Source: Cupriavidus sp. (GTDB taxonomy: Bacteria > Pseudomonadota > Gammaproteobacteria > Burkholderiales > Burkholderiaceae). Taken from it: 64,000 nucleotides of DNA. The notes beneath the pieces were generated by a model. That model saw nothing but the letters and a program-made list of their open reading frames with translations. It was not told the origin of the DNA and ran no database searches. Made by a program: the position numbers and the translations under genes. Shown in pieces: positions 29,193 to 38,863 of the stretch (the stretch's first letter is position 1; each line of letters begins with the position of its first letter). The stretch covers positions 1-64,000 of the forward strand of contig JAPSLP010000029.1 of assembly GCA_031180665.1 (NCBI GenBank). Reading direction: 5' to 3'.

Positions 29193-32100
29193 CTACCGCG
29201 ACGCCGGCGCATCGCGCTGCGCCCACCGCGCGACATCCTCGCGCGAGGGGATGGCAATGAGGCTGCCAAGCGCGGCAGCTGCCGCGACGCGGCTATCCTC
29301 GCTGCCGGACGCCAACAGCGCCGGCACCAGCATGCCGATGCCCAGCGCCGGCTGCGAGTCGCTGGCGTTGCCGATCAGCGTGGCGGTGGCCCAGCCCGCC
29401 TCCCGCTGCGCCACGCTCTCGCGGCCCAGCAGCGCGGCCTGCGCAGCGTCGCGCAGGCGCTGCGGCGTGCTGGCGTCGCGATAGACGCGCTTTAACGCCT
29501 GCACCGCCCGTTCGCGCTCGCGCAGCCACTCGTTGATCTGCCTGACCACGTAGCGCGGCGTCGGCCGGTAGGCGCTGTCGTCGGGCCTGGACAGCGACTG
29601 GCGCAAGCGCGCCAGGCCCCGTTCCGTCCAACTGTCCCACGGCCAGGCCAGCAGCCAGGGATAGGCCTCGCACAGGGCAGCATGGCGCAGCTGGGTGCAG
29701 CCCGCCAACTGCACCTCGGCCAGCGCGGGATTGTCGCGCGCCAGCGATCGCAGCAGCGGCTCCGGCAACGCGGTGCATTGCCGCGCGTCGAGCCGGATCA
29801 GCCGTTGTGCGCCGTCGAGCCGCAATTCGCGCAGCGCCACGCAGCCATCCAGCCGCAGCACGCGCAGCGCCGGCGCTTCCAGCCGCACGGTGCGCAGCGC
29901 GCCGTTCTCGCGCAGATCGAGCTCCTCCAGCGCGCGCAGATGGAGCAGCGGCGATTGCGGCGGGCCCAGCGGCGGCGCGACCAGCGGCGCCGCGGCGCGC
30001 TCGGCCAGCGTCGGTTCGCCCGGCATCCAGTTGCCCGGTATCTGCATCGCTCGCAGGTTCAGCGTGGCGAGCCTCGGCGCATACGCTTCGACATGACGCA
30101 GCGCCTGCGGAGACAGCCGCGAGCACCCGCTCAGGTCCAGCCGCCGCAGCGACGCACCGGTGCCATCCAGCAGCGTTTCGAGCAGCGCGTCGGTCAGCGC
30201 CGCAGCGAAGGGACTCAGATCCAGGCAGACGATGGGCGTGCCGGCCAGCGCCGTGAGCAGGCGGCGCTGTTCCTCGACCGGGATGGCGCGTGCGTTGGCA
30301 TGCAGCGCCATGCCGATCGCATCGAACACGGCGGTGCGCTGGCGCGCCGGCAGCGCGGCGAAGGCCCGCGCCGTGCCAGCGCGTCCGCTCAGCACCCCGA
30401 GCACGATGGCAGCGAGATCGCGCGCGGGCGACCCGGCGAGCCACGACAACGCGGCCGTGGCCGACATGGTGCCGCCGGGCGCGGTCTGCAGCGCATCGGC
30501 GGGCCGCCACGGCAACACCGCAGGCCGCGGATGGATCGCCGTCAGACCGAAGCGCGCGGCATGCGCGGCCGCTTCGGCGCCGGCATAACGCCCGTTGCCG
30601 TCCCGGGGGGCCAGACCCTCGTCGAGGCAGGCGAAGCGCAGCGCCAGCGCCCCCGGCTCGCTGGCCCGCACCGGATGGCGCTCGAACGCCGCCACATACG
30701 GCACCGCCAGCTCCGGCTCGAGGCTGCGCAGCCATGCCATGCCGGTGGGAGCGACGCCCATGCGCGCGGCCAATGCCGCCATGCCGACGACGGACTCGAC
30801 ACGCCGCCCCAGTTCCGCCAGCGTGTCGGCCGGAATTGCGCCCAGCAGGCCCGCATGCGGCAACATGGTCTGCGTGCCGGCAAACAAGGCGCAGTGGTCC
30901 TGCTGCACGCGGGCCGCATCGTCGAGCCAGCCGCGCAGCACCGCGTCGGGCTGCAGCCGGCCCACCTCCTCGAGCACGGCAAGATCGAGGGGCTGCATCA
31001 TCTGGTCCAGGCACAACAGATGGCTGCGCACCGGCAGCGCGTGACGCCCGGACGCCGCGAGACCCATCGCGCCCAGCGCGGCGCGCCCGTTGTCGATCCG
31101 TTTCAGTACCTGCCGCGCACCGCGCTCGACGACGACATAGTCGTCGGCCTTGTCGTCGCCGGGCCCGCCGACCAGTTCGCGCAGCAGCGCCCGCGTGAAC
31201 GAAGCGGGGTCGATTGCGCGCAGTGCGGCGGGCTCCTCGCGCAGCAGTTGCGCCAGCGAGCGGCCCGCGACCGCTTCGATGACCTGCACATCGAAAATCC
31301 GCGTGCCGCTGCACAGCTGCATCGACACACTGGCCGGCATGCCGCGCCCCCCGGTCAGCCGGCGGTCCAGCGCATGCCATATCGCCTCGCTGCCCGGCGC
31401 CGGCGGATCGAACTTGACCCAATAGACGTGTTCGCGCCCTTCGGCCTCGAAGCGAACCGGCAGCACGCGGCGCGAGCCCGGCTGACCGGCGGGCTTCGCC
31501 AGGACATTGCCGTGTTCGTCGAACAACTGCCGCGCGATCCCCGGCGCCAGCTCGCGTATGCCGATGGCCTGCGGCGTCGCGATTCGCACCTGCACCGCAT
31601 CCCGTGCGTCTCCCCATGCCGCGGCCCTGGCGCCCTCTCCCCCATCGACCAGCCAGCCGTCCAGGCGCTCGCGAAACGCCGCCTGCCGTTCGGCCCATTG
31701 CGCGCGCCAGCCGTCGGGCCACGGCACGACGCCGAGCGCGCCCTGCCGTCCTTCGTTGCCCGGCACCGCGGACAGCGCATCGCGCCAGACGCGCCAGCGC
31801 CGCGGCGCCTTCTCGTGCGGCACGTCGGCCATCGCCGCCTCGTAGGCGCTGCGCAGTTCGGCCGCCGGCGCACGGCGCACCGCCAGCGTGGCGGCCAGGT
31901 TCCGCGTCGCCTCCAGCGACAGCGGCCGGCCCGCCGCGCCCAGCACCAGCGGATGCAGCGCCGGATCGGCGTCGTCGAGCCGGCGCAGCGCGCGCAAGGC
32001 CTCGCCGACCGCGGGCGGCGGACGTAGACCGATGCCGGCGAGCACCGACAGCCCCACCTGCAACGGCCGCACCACGCGATCCTGGACGGCCTGCAGCATG

Positions 32101-34466
32101 CGGCGTTCCGCCTGGGTCAATGCCGCATCGACCTGTTCCTCGCGCCGGTTCGCCTGCAGCTGCAGCCGATAGCGCAGCATCTGTACCGCCGCCATCGCCC
32201 AGCGCCAGTCGGCCAGGAACGGCGTGGAGAACCGCTTGAGCGCGTCCAGCCGCGCCAGCGCCCTGCGCGGCTGCATGTCGGGGTGGCCGAACAGCAGCGA
32301 CAGCGACGTCAGCGTATGCGCCAGCGGGCCGCGATAGCCGTGCTTGAGGTCGACGCCGCTGGCCGCGGGATGCTCCATCGCGTCGCCGATGCGCAGCATG
32401 TCGGCCTGCAGCTGGCGCAGCGCCAGATCCTCGCGCGCGCACAGGCGTACGGGATCGTCTTCGCGCAGCGGCGCGTCGAGCACGGTCGCCATCGCGCTCG
32501 AGAGCCGCCGCATCAGCGCAGGCTCCCCGTGCGCCAGGCATGGCGTCAGCAACGAAAAATGCAGCCCCTGGTCCGAATCCGGATGCGTGTTGGCGTTGGC
32601 CGCGCTGCGCCGGCGCAGCGCGTCGGCAAGCTGCTCCGGGGTGCCGGCCCAGGCCAGCGCCGACGCCGACACGCGTACGCCGGCGTCGACCTCGAATCCG
32701 CCCGGCGCAGGCAGTGGATGATCGGCGCCCGCCACCGATTCGCCGAGGCTGCAGACGGCCAGGTCGAACAGCTTGCGGAAGTGCTCGAACCACGCCTGCG
32801 CCATGCTGTCGGCCGGCGCGGGCTCGGCCAGCAGCAGCGCATATTCGAAGTCCGAATACGGACTCATGTCGCCGCGGCTCATCGAGCCCAGTCCGACGAT
32901 GGCGAACGCGCACGGCGGCTCGGTCAGCATCCACTGCCCGCAGGCCTGCGCGATCTGCGCGACCAGCGCCTTGTAGCGCGCGGTCAGCCGCTCCTGCAGG
33001 TCTTCGATGGGCAGCGGGGTTTCCCAATCGCGCAATGCGGCGCGATCGCTCGGCTCGGGCAGCTCCACGTGCGCCAGCTCCGCCGCGGCCTGCGCCCGCA
33101 AGGCATCGACGCTGTCGCGCAGCGCGCGCCAGACCGCCCGTGTCTGCCCGGCGGGCGCCGCCACTGCCAGCGAGCCGCTGCGCAAGGCCTGCGCCATGCG
33201 GCGATGCGCCTCGCAGTCGTAGCTCTTGAGCGAGGCCACGCACGCTTCCTGCACGACGTTGCGCACCACGCTGTCGCACCAGGCGGCGCCATGCGCGTGC
33301 AGGCCGATCGCGCCGGCCGATTCCGCCAGCAGCAGCACGCGCTGCGCAACGTCGACGAAATCGATGGCGCCTCGTGCAGTCCTGCGCAGGCGGTCCAGCA
33401 CCGTGGCAATCGCGAGGGACAGCGCTCGCGCCGGCAAGGCCCCGCGCGGGTCCTCCTCCGGCGCGAGCGCCATGCCATGCACGGCCAACAGCGACTCCAT
33501 GCGCGCCAGCGCCTGGAACAGGCAATGCGCGCGCTCGAGCATGCGCAAGGGCTCGGCCATCGATGCGCACTGCGTGCCGAGATCGAACAGCGCGGCACGC
33601 AGCTGCACCTGCGCCCGCGGCGCCCATTGCAACAGATGCTCGCGCACCATCGCGGCCTCGAGCCCGTCGATCACCTCGCCGAGCTCCCCGGCACGGCGCC
33701 CGCCCGCGGGCAGCAGGCGGCGCGCGTGGTGCGCATAGCAGAAGCCCTCCTTCCAATGGCTGCCGCGCGTCCACACCTGTACCAGCGCCTCGTACAACGG
33801 CACCATGTCGTCCCGGCGGGTCTGGTCCAGCGTCGGGTACCGCTGCAGCAGCAGGCGCAAACAGGACAGGCAGGCCTTGGCGCCATCGGCATCGGCGTCC
33901 CGATACAGCACGGCCAGCTTGCACAGCAGCCGCTGCACGCCGACCGGGGGATCGGCCTGCGCGCGGAGCATGGCCGCGATGCCTTGCAGGTCCTGCTGGA
34001 CCGTCCTGCTCTCGCGCCCGGACGCCGCGCCCTCGTCGATGCGGCCTTCGGCATCGGCGGCATCGGTGGCCTCGCCGCTGGCCTGCGGCGTCGCGCGCGG
34101 GTCGCCGGCACGCAGCGCGCCCAGCACCGCCGGGTCGTACGGCACCTGCGCGGCGAGGTCCAGCGGCGTCAAGCCCTGCCGGTTCCTGACCGTGCAGTCC
34201 GCGCCCGCTTCCAGCAGGCAAGTCATGATGACGCGCCAGTGGTCGGCGTCGTGGCGCGCCGCGGCGCGCACGGCCCAGTGCAGCGGCGCGTCGCCGGCGT
34301 CGTCGACGGCGCGCGCCAACGCGGGCCTGCCGGCCAGCAGGTCCTTGACCCGCCGACGATCGCCCGCGAGTACGGCCTCGCGCAGCGCGTCCGGCTGCGT
34401 GTCGCGATAATGGCCAGGCCCCATGCTGGCCAGCATGCCGATATTTGTTCTGACGGCGCTAAACAT
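29193..34466 (-). CDS. Giant ankyrin / nucleotidyltransferase-like / kinase-like / LRR protein
   Basis: A 1757-residue protein with no signal peptide. Residues ~25-130 are ankyrin repeats (DAGDAPLHWAV, NRQGLTPLDLAAQ). A helical region ~150-480 follows. Residues 525-545 carry GSMSRGDMSPYSDFEYALLL, a GlnD/DUF294-like nucleotidyltransferase signature, with its helical partner to ~800. Residues ~1000-1250 look like a divergent kinase: VKF near 1015, a hinge-like VQVIEAVAGRSL, GDDKADDYVVV near 1104 and RIDNG near 1124. An LRR array (LDLSGCSRLSPQAL, LEELDLREN) spans ~1420-1600, and HEAT-like helices end the protein. The layout resembles effector-like proteins of intracellular bacteria. The kinase call is inference. 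Start ATG 34466 is uncertain; a second ATG lies ten codons in. Confidence 0.75.
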   Translation of the reverse strand: MFSAVRTNIGMLASMGPGHYRDTQPDALREAVLAGDRRRVKDLLAGRPALARAVDDAGDAPLHWAVRAAARHDADHWRVIMTCLLEAGADCTVRNRQGLTPLDLAAQVPYDPAVLGALRAGDPRATPQASGEATDAADAEGRIDEGAASGRESRTVQQDLQGIAAMLRAQADPPVGVQRLLCKLAVLYRDADADGAKACLSCLRLLLQRYPTLDQTRRDDMVPLYEALVQVWTRGSHWKEGFCYAHHARRLLPAGGRRAGELGEVIDGLEAAMVREHLLQWAPRAQVQLRAALFDLGTQCASMAEPLRMLERAHCLFQALARMESLLAVHGMALAPEEDPRGALPARALSLAIATVLDRLRRTARGAIDFVDVAQRVLLLAESAGAIGLHAHGAAWCDSVVRNVVQEACVASLKSYDCEAHRRMAQALRSGSLAVAAPAGQTRAVWRALRDSVDALRAQAAAELAHVELPEPSDRAALRDWETPLPIEDLQERLTARYKALVAQIAQACGQWMLTEPPCAFAIVGLGSMSRGDMSPYSDFEYALLLAEPAPADSMAQAWFEHFRKLFDLAVCSLGESVAGADHPLPAPGGFEVDAGVRVSASALAWAGTPEQLADALRRRSAANANTHPDSDQGLHFSLLTPCLAHGEPALMRRLSSAMATVLDAPLREDDPVRLCAREDLALRQLQADMLRIGDAMEHPAASGVDLKHGYRGPLAHTLTSLSLLFGHPDMQPRRALARLDALKRFSTPFLADWRWAMAAVQMLRYRLQLQANRREEQVDAALTQAERRMLQAVQDRVVRPLQVGLSVLAGIGLRPPPAVGEALRALRRLDDADPALHPLVLGAAGRPLSLEATRNLAATLAVRRAPAAELRSAYEAAMADVPHEKAPRRWRVWRDALSAVPGNEGRQGALGVVPWPDGWRAQWAERQAAFRERLDGWLVDGGEGARAAAWGDARDAVQVRIATPQAIGIRELAPGIARQLFDEHGNVLAKPAGQPGSRRVLPVRFEAEGREHVYWVKFDPPAPGSEAIWHALDRRLTGGRGMPASVSMQLCSGTRIFDVQVIEAVAGRSLAQLLREEPAALRAIDPASFTRALLRELVGGPGDDKADDYVVVERGARQVLKRIDNGRAALGAMGLAASGRHALPVRSHLLCLDQMMQPLDLAVLEEVGRLQPDAVLRGWLDDAARVQQDHCALFAGTQTMLPHAGLLGAIPADTLAELGRRVESVVGMAALAARMGVAPTGMAWLRSLEPELAVPYVAAFERHPVRASEPGALALRFACLDEGLAPRDGNGRYAGAEAAAHAARFGLTAIHPRPAVLPWRPADALQTAPGGTMSATAALSWLAGSPARDLAAIVLGVLSGRAGTARAFAALPARQRTAVFDAIGMALHANARAIPVEEQRRLLTALAGTPIVCLDLSPFAAALTDALLETLLDGTGASLRRLDLSGCSRLSPQALRHVEAYAPRLATLNLRAMQIPGNWMPGEPTLAERAAAPLVAPPLGPPQSPLLHLRALEELDLRENGALRTVRLEAPALRVLRLDGCVALRELRLDGAQRLIRLDARQCTALPEPLLRSLARDNPALAEVQLAGCTQLRHAALCEAYPWLLAWPWDSWTERGLARLRQSLSRPDDSAYRPTPRYVVRQINEWLRERERAVQALKRVYRDASTPQRLRDAAQAALLGRESVAQREAGWATATLIGNASDSQPALGIGMLVPALLASGSEDSRVAAAAALGSLIAIPSREDVARWAQRDAPASR

Positions 34467-34560
34467 GGCGATGCAACCCTCCCAGACCCGCTCCGTTCAT
34501 CGGTTGGCACGCCTGGCTGCGGGCGCCGGCGGCGCAGCGAACGGTAGGCGATGCCCTCGC

Positions 34561-34576
34561 CGCCAACCAGTTGGCG
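34561..34576. promoter_or_regulatory. Dyad in the shared region of the two ankyrin genes
   Basis: CGCCAAC, two bases, GTTGGCG is a perfect dyad in the 246-base region between the divergent ankyrin genes. It could be an operator serving both. The same region has three CGCATTGCG-type direct repeats just before the second gene. I found no TTCG-N16-TTCG box of the Ralstonia type III regulon. Confidence 0.35.
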
Positions 34577-34712
34577 CGGACCATTCGCGACAGAGACGAT
34601 GCCAATTTCGACAGGGCACCGCGCACGGCCCGTTAGATTCGGAGCCCGTTCGGTCGCGCCCGCATTGCGCCCGCATTGCGTCCGCATGCGCCGCCACACC
34701 CGGAGATCCGCC

Positions 34713-36302
34713 ATGCTGTCCATATCCGCTCACAACGCCTGGAGCGCGCGCGCCGACGCGCTGACGCAGCAGCTGGCGCAGGCCGCTATCGCGCACCATC
34801 CCGTGGTGTCACCGATCGAGGAACTGGAGCGATGGCTGAGTCGGCGCTCGCAGGTGCTGCATCTTCAGCTGGCGCTGCTGCGCGACGATGGCACCGTGGC
34901 CGGCGACGATGGGGCCGAGCCCGCCATGCAGGACCCGCAGCAAGCGACGCGCGCACAGCAAGCGCTGAGGGCGCGCTATCGCGCCGAGCTCGCCGTGCTG
35001 GCCGCCACGATCGCCGCGCGCTATCGCGAGACCATCGAGGCCCGCATGCCGGACGCGAGAATCGCGCATGTGGTCGCCGAAGACGGCAGCGGCCTTGTCC
35101 GGCTCGACGCCGACGAACTGGCGCGTCGCGTCGCGCGTTTCGACGAACGCCTGGAGGAAGAGATGGCGGTGCACCGGCGGTTCTCGTTCGGGCCGCCGAC
35201 CCGGTGGGCAGCGCTGCGCGACGATCTCGAGCACGAGTGGACCGCGCTCGAAGCCATGCTGTGCGAGCTCAAGGAGCAGCGCGACGCCTTGAACCTGCCC
35301 ACGGTCGAGCAGCAGGCGCGCGTTGCGCAGGCGCTCGCGCAGCTGCGCGTCGAGCGCCATGCCACGGTGATCGATGCGGGACTGCACCAGGGTTGGCTGC
35401 AGGCCTGCAAGGAGGGCCGCCTCGACGTGGTTCAAGCGGTGCTGCATACCGTGCCCGACGGCGAGCGCCGGGCCTTTGTCGACCGGCCCGGCCCGGACGG
35501 CCGCAATGCGTTCCATCTGGCCTGCGAGCATCATGAACTCCCGCTCGCCGTGTCGCTGTTGCGTCTGGGCGCCGACCCACACAGGCGGACCGAGGCGGGC
35601 CGCCTGCCGATTCATCTGGCCACGCACCAAGACCATGGCGAACGCACGCGCACGCTGCTCGCCTGGCTGAAGATCCAGGGCGCCGATCCATTGGCCTGCG
35701 ACGAGAACGGACACAGCGCGCTGAACGAAGCCGCCTACCACGGCAACCGCTCGGCGATCGGCTGGCTGCTCGAACAGGGTGCGAGCCTGGCCGAGCGCGA
35801 CCGGCAACAGCGCACGCCGCTGCATGCGGCCGCCGCGGCAGGCCATGCCGCCACGGTGTCGTTGCTGCTGGCGCGCGGCGCCGACCCGCAGGCGCGCAAT
35901 GCCGCAGGGGAGCGGCCGATCTTCGAGGCCTGCCGGATGGGACGGGTCGACGCGATGCAGGCCTTCCTCGACGCCGGCCAATGGCTCGACGCGGTCGAGC
36001 GCCGGCAATTGCAGCAAAGCGGAATGATCGGCCAGACGGCGGTGGCGCTGGCCTGCGCTGCGCCGCTGCGGGTGGCACTGGCGCAGACGGCGCCGGCGGT
36101 GCGCGCCCCGGCCAACGCCGCTGCGGTGGACGCCTGCGCAGCAACCTACGCGAGAACCACAGGGCAAGGGATGGCGGAACAGCCGGTGGGAACGGCGGCC
36201 GATGCGGGCTCGAAGGCAGCCGCCAGCGCGGAGGCGGCCTCGAAGGCGAGGCCGGCGCCGCGTCTGCCACTGGCGCTGCGGCGCCTGCGGCAATGGTTAT
36301 GA
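34713..36302 (+). CDS. Ankyrin-repeat protein (529 residues)
   Basis: A soluble protein with no signal peptide. Residues 1-215 are helical and charged, with coiled-coil character (ARRVARFDERLEEEMAVH, WTALEAMLCELKEQRDAL). About six ankyrin repeats occupy ~220-430 (DGRNAFHLACEHHELPLAV, ENGHSALNEAAYHGN, QQRTPLHAAAAAGH, AAGERPIFEACRMGR). A low-complexity Ala tail ends in basic residues (LPLALRRLRQWL). It is divergent from the giant protein and probably works with it. GGAGA seven bases before ATG 34713 sets the start; the frame is open to 34551. No enzyme motif is visible, so it may be an adaptor or effector. Confidence 0.8.
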   Translation: MLSISAHNAWSARADALTQQLAQAAIAHHPVVSPIEELERWLSRRSQVLHLQLALLRDDGTVAGDDGAEPAMQDPQQATRAQQALRARYRAELAVLAATIAARYRETIEARMPDARIAHVVAEDGSGLVRLDADELARRVARFDERLEEEMAVHRRFSFGPPTRWAALRDDLEHEWTALEAMLCELKEQRDALNLPTVEQQARVAQALAQLRVERHATVIDAGLHQGWLQACKEGRLDVVQAVLHTVPDGERRAFVDRPGPDGRNAFHLACEHHELPLAVSLLRLGADPHRRTEAGRLPIHLATHQDHGERTRTLLAWLKIQGADPLACDENGHSALNEAAYHGNRSAIGWLLEQGASLAERDRQQRTPLHAAAAAGHAATVSLLLARGADPQARNAAGERPIFEACRMGRVDAMQAFLDAGQWLDAVERRQLQQSGMIGQTAVALACAAPLRVALAQTAPAVRAPANAAAVDACAATYARTTGQGMAEQPVGTAADAGSKAAASAEAASKARPAPRLPLALRRLRQWL

Positions 36303-36348
36303 TCGCGGCGCGCCCGGGGAGAGCGCACCGCGGAGAGCGGGCGGCGGC

Positions 36349-36876
36349 TTACTTCTTGTAGTTCGCCACGCCGTCGGTGATTTCCTTGTGCGCTTCCTCG
36401 ATGCCGCCCCAGCCCTCGACCTTGACCCACTTGCCGGCCTCGAGCGCCTTGTAGTTCTCGAAGAAGTGCTTGATCTGGTCCAGCGTGTTCTGCGGCACGT
36501 CCGACAGGCCCTTCATGTAGGCCGTGGCGGGCGAGAGCTTGTCCACCGGCACCGCGACCAGCTTGGCATCGACGCCGGCTTCGTCGGTCATCTTCAGCAT
36601 GCCCAGCGCGCGGCAGCGCACCACCGCACCGGCCAGGATCGGGAACGGGGTGATCACCAGCACGTCGACCGGGTCACCGTCGCCCGACAGCGTCTGCGGA
36701 ATGAAGCCGTAGTTGGCCGGGTAGCGCATGCCGGTGCCGATGAAGCGGTCGACGAACAGCAGGCCGGTTTCCTTGTCGGCCTCGTACTTGACCGGATCGC
36801 TCTGGGCCGAGATCTCGATGATCACGTTGAAGTCGTTCGGGATGTCCTTGCCCGGCGGGACGAGATTGAAGCTCAT
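36349..36876 (-). CDS. ppa: Inorganic pyrophosphatase
   Basis: A 175-residue family I soluble pyrophosphatase with the signature DGDPVDVLV and the metal-binding acidic residues around it. It hydrolyses pyrophosphate to pull biosynthesis forward. Length matches the family. A TATAAT -10 lies about 60 bases upstream (complement of 36936-36941). The gene is convergent with the ankyrin gene, 46 bases from its stop. Confidence 0.96.
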   Translation of the reverse strand: MSFNLVPPGKDIPNDFNVIIEISAQSDPVKYEADKETGLLFVDRFIGTGMRYPANYGFIPQTLSGDGDPVDVLVITPFPILAGAVVRCRALGMLKMTDEAGVDAKLVAVPVDKLSPATAYMKGLSDVPQNTLDQIKHFFENYKALEAGKWVKVEGWGGIEEAHKEITDGVANYKK

Positions 36877-36935
36877 GCGGTTCTCCAGATGCCTGTATTC
36901 GGCCGGTATTTGGCCAAGGTTTGACGATGGCCGGC

Positions 36936-36941
36936 ATTATA
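36936..36941 (-). promoter_or_regulatory. Candidate -10 element of ppa
   Basis: The complement reads GCTATAAT, about 60 bases before the ppa start. The best -35-like TTGTCA (36964-36969) is 22 bases away, too far for a standard spacer, so it may act with an extended -10. Confidence 0.4.
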
Positions 36942-37080
36942 GCGGCTCGGTCTGACCCGGAACTGACAAGCCGGGCGGCCCTCCCGACGCTCTGCCGACG
37001 CTCTGCCGGCAGCGCGCCTTGCGGCCGCGCGGCCCGCCTGGGCGATAATGCCGGCTTGGAATTTCAGCCGGAGCATGACG

Positions 37081-38517
37081 ATGCACGCCCAGCACTTCGT
37101 TGCCAACCGCCTGATGGCGCCGGATTCCGGCATGCGCATCAAGGTGTTCGATCCCTCCACCGGCGCGCCCTTCGCCGAGATCGCGCGCGGCAACGCGACC
37201 GATATCAACGCCGCGGTCTATGCCGCGCGCCAGGCCTTCGATGGCGCCTGGGGCGCGCTGTCCGCCGCCGAGCGCGGCCGCCTGCTGACCGATCTCGCCC
37301 GCAAGCTCGCCGAGCACGAGGCCGAACTGGCCGCGCTCGAGGCGCGCGACACCGGCAAGCCGCTGAGCCAGGCCCACGCCGACGCGCGCGCGATCGCCCG
37401 CTATTTCGAGTTCTACGCCGGCGCGGCCGACAAGCTGCACGGCCAGACCATCCCGTATCAGAACGGCTATACGGTACTGACCGTGCGCGAGCCGCACGGG
37501 GTCACCGGCCATATCGTGCCGTGGAACTATCCGCTGCAGATCTTCGGCCGCAGCGTCGGCGCGGCGCTGGCCGCCGGCAACGCCTGCGTGGTCAAACCCG
37601 CCGAGGACGCCTGCCTGTCGCTGCTGCGCGTGGCGGAACTGGCCGCGCAAGTGGGCCTGCCCGAGGGCGCGCTGAACGTGGTGACGGGCTATGGACACGA
37701 AGCCGGCGCCGCGCTGGCGCGCCATGCCGGCATCGATCATCTGTCGTTCACCGGTTCGCCGCAAACCGGCAAGCTGGTCGCGCAGATGGCCGCCGAGAAC
37801 CATGTGCCGGTCACGCTGGAGCTGGGCGGCAAGTCGCCGCAGATCGTGTTCGCCGACGCCGATGTCGATGCGCTGGTGCCGGTGGTGGTGCGCGGCATCG
37901 TGCAGAACGCCGGGCAGACCTGCTCGGCCGGCAGCCGGCTGCTGGTCGAGCGGCCGCTGTACGACGCGCTGCTGGACCGGCTGGCGATGGTGTTCGAGTC
38001 GCTGCGGGTCGGCCCCGCCGAGCAGGACCTCGAATGCGGACCGCTGATCAGCCGCAAGCAGCAGCAGCGCGTCTGGGACTTCGTCTCCGACGCGCAGCAC
38101 GCCGGCATCCCGGTGATGGCGCAGGGCCAGATCGTCGCCGATGCGCCGGAGACGGGCTACTACCAGGTGCCGATGCTGCTGCGCGACGTGCCGGCCACGC
38201 ACCGGCTCGCGCAGGAGGAGGTGTTCGGTCCGCTGCTGGCGGCGATGCCCTTCGACGACGAACAGGACGCGATCGCGCTGGCCAACGGCACGCCCTATGG
38301 ACTGGTCGCCGGCATCTGGACGCGCGACGGCGCGCGCCAGTTGCGGCTGGCCCGCAAGGTGCGCGCGGGCCAGGTCTTCATCAACAACTATGGCGCCGGC
38401 GGCGGCGTCGAATTGCCGTTCGGCGGCTCCGGACAGTCGGGCCACGGCCGCGAAAAGGGTTTCGAGGCGCTATACGGCTTTACCACCCTCAAAACCATCG
38501 CCATCCACCATGGGTAA
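37081..38517 (+). CDS. Aldehyde dehydrogenase (NAD-dependent)
   Basis: A 478-residue ALDH-superfamily enzyme. The catalytic Cys is C281 (NAGQTCSAGSR) and the general base E247 (LELGGK), with the usual 34-residue spacing. The NAD-binding segment includes FTGSPQTGK. It is closest in style to betaine/aminobutyraldehyde or general aliphatic dehydrogenases; the substrate cannot be fixed. ATG 37081 is seven bases after CCGGAG, better placed than the in-frame ATG at 37075. A small membrane-protein gene overlaps its 3' end. Confidence 0.88.
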   Translation: MHAQHFVANRLMAPDSGMRIKVFDPSTGAPFAEIARGNATDINAAVYAARQAFDGAWGALSAAERGRLLTDLARKLAEHEAELAALEARDTGKPLSQAHADARAIARYFEFYAGAADKLHGQTIPYQNGYTVLTVREPHGVTGHIVPWNYPLQIFGRSVGAALAAGNACVVKPAEDACLSLLRVAELAAQVGLPEGALNVVTGYGHEAGAALARHAGIDHLSFTGSPQTGKLVAQMAAENHVPVTLELGGKSPQIVFADADVDALVPVVVRGIVQNAGQTCSAGSRLLVERPLYDALLDRLAMVFESLRVGPAEQDLECGPLISRKQQQRVWDFVSDAQHAGIPVMAQGQIVADAPETGYYQVPMLLRDVPATHRLAQEEVFGPLLAAMPFDDEQDAIALANGTPYGLVAGIWTRDGARQLRLARKVRAGQVFINNYGAGGGVELPFGGSGQSGHGREKGFEALYGFTTLKTIAIHHG

Positions 38518-38752
38518 TATCAATTTCCTCTCGGTCGCCTTTGCCATCTTCTTTTTCTGGATGGCCTGGCACGTCAACCACAAGCGCGCCACCAATCCGT
38601 CGGGCATGCCGCGGTTGCAGGTGTTCAAGCGTAAGTGGGGCGAAACGATCGGCGACCGGGTGCATTGGTGCCTGTACGTGGCGCTGCCGTTTCTGCTGGC
38701 GCTGATGATGGTGGCCAATGCGCTGCGGGGGCGCGGGCCGTTCTCCGGCTAG
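38510..38752 (+). CDS. Small two-helix membrane protein
   Basis: An 80-residue protein with two membrane helices, FLSVAFAIFFFWMAW near the start and YVALPFLLALMMVANAL near the end, joined by a basic loop. Its start overlaps the aldehyde dehydrogenase stop by eight bases, so it is probably translated from the same transcript. I recognise no family; the tight overlap supports it being a real gene. Confidence 0.6.
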   Translation: MGNINFLSVAFAIFFFWMAWHVNHKRATNPSGMPRLQVFKRKWGETIGDRVHWCLYVALPFLLALMMVANALRGRGPFSG

Positions 38753-38863
38753 GATGGCCGGGGCCGGACGGTGGCGGCAATGGCCGCCGTCGGCCGATTT
38801 GTTCGATGGGATGCGGCGCAATACCGGACGAAGGTCCAACGTCCCTCGGATCTGCCTGATCGC

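Noticed and set aside
29293..34221. A 1642-codon open frame on the same strand as the giant ankyrin gene, another frame
   Set aside because: Arg/Ala-rich with no repeats or motifs; the chosen frame has ankyrin, nucleotidyltransferase and LRR signatures.
34467..34712. Type III secretion (hrpII/PIP) box ahead of the ankyrin genes
   Set aside because: TTCG words occur but none are 16 bases apart; nearest spacings are 7, 19 and 27.
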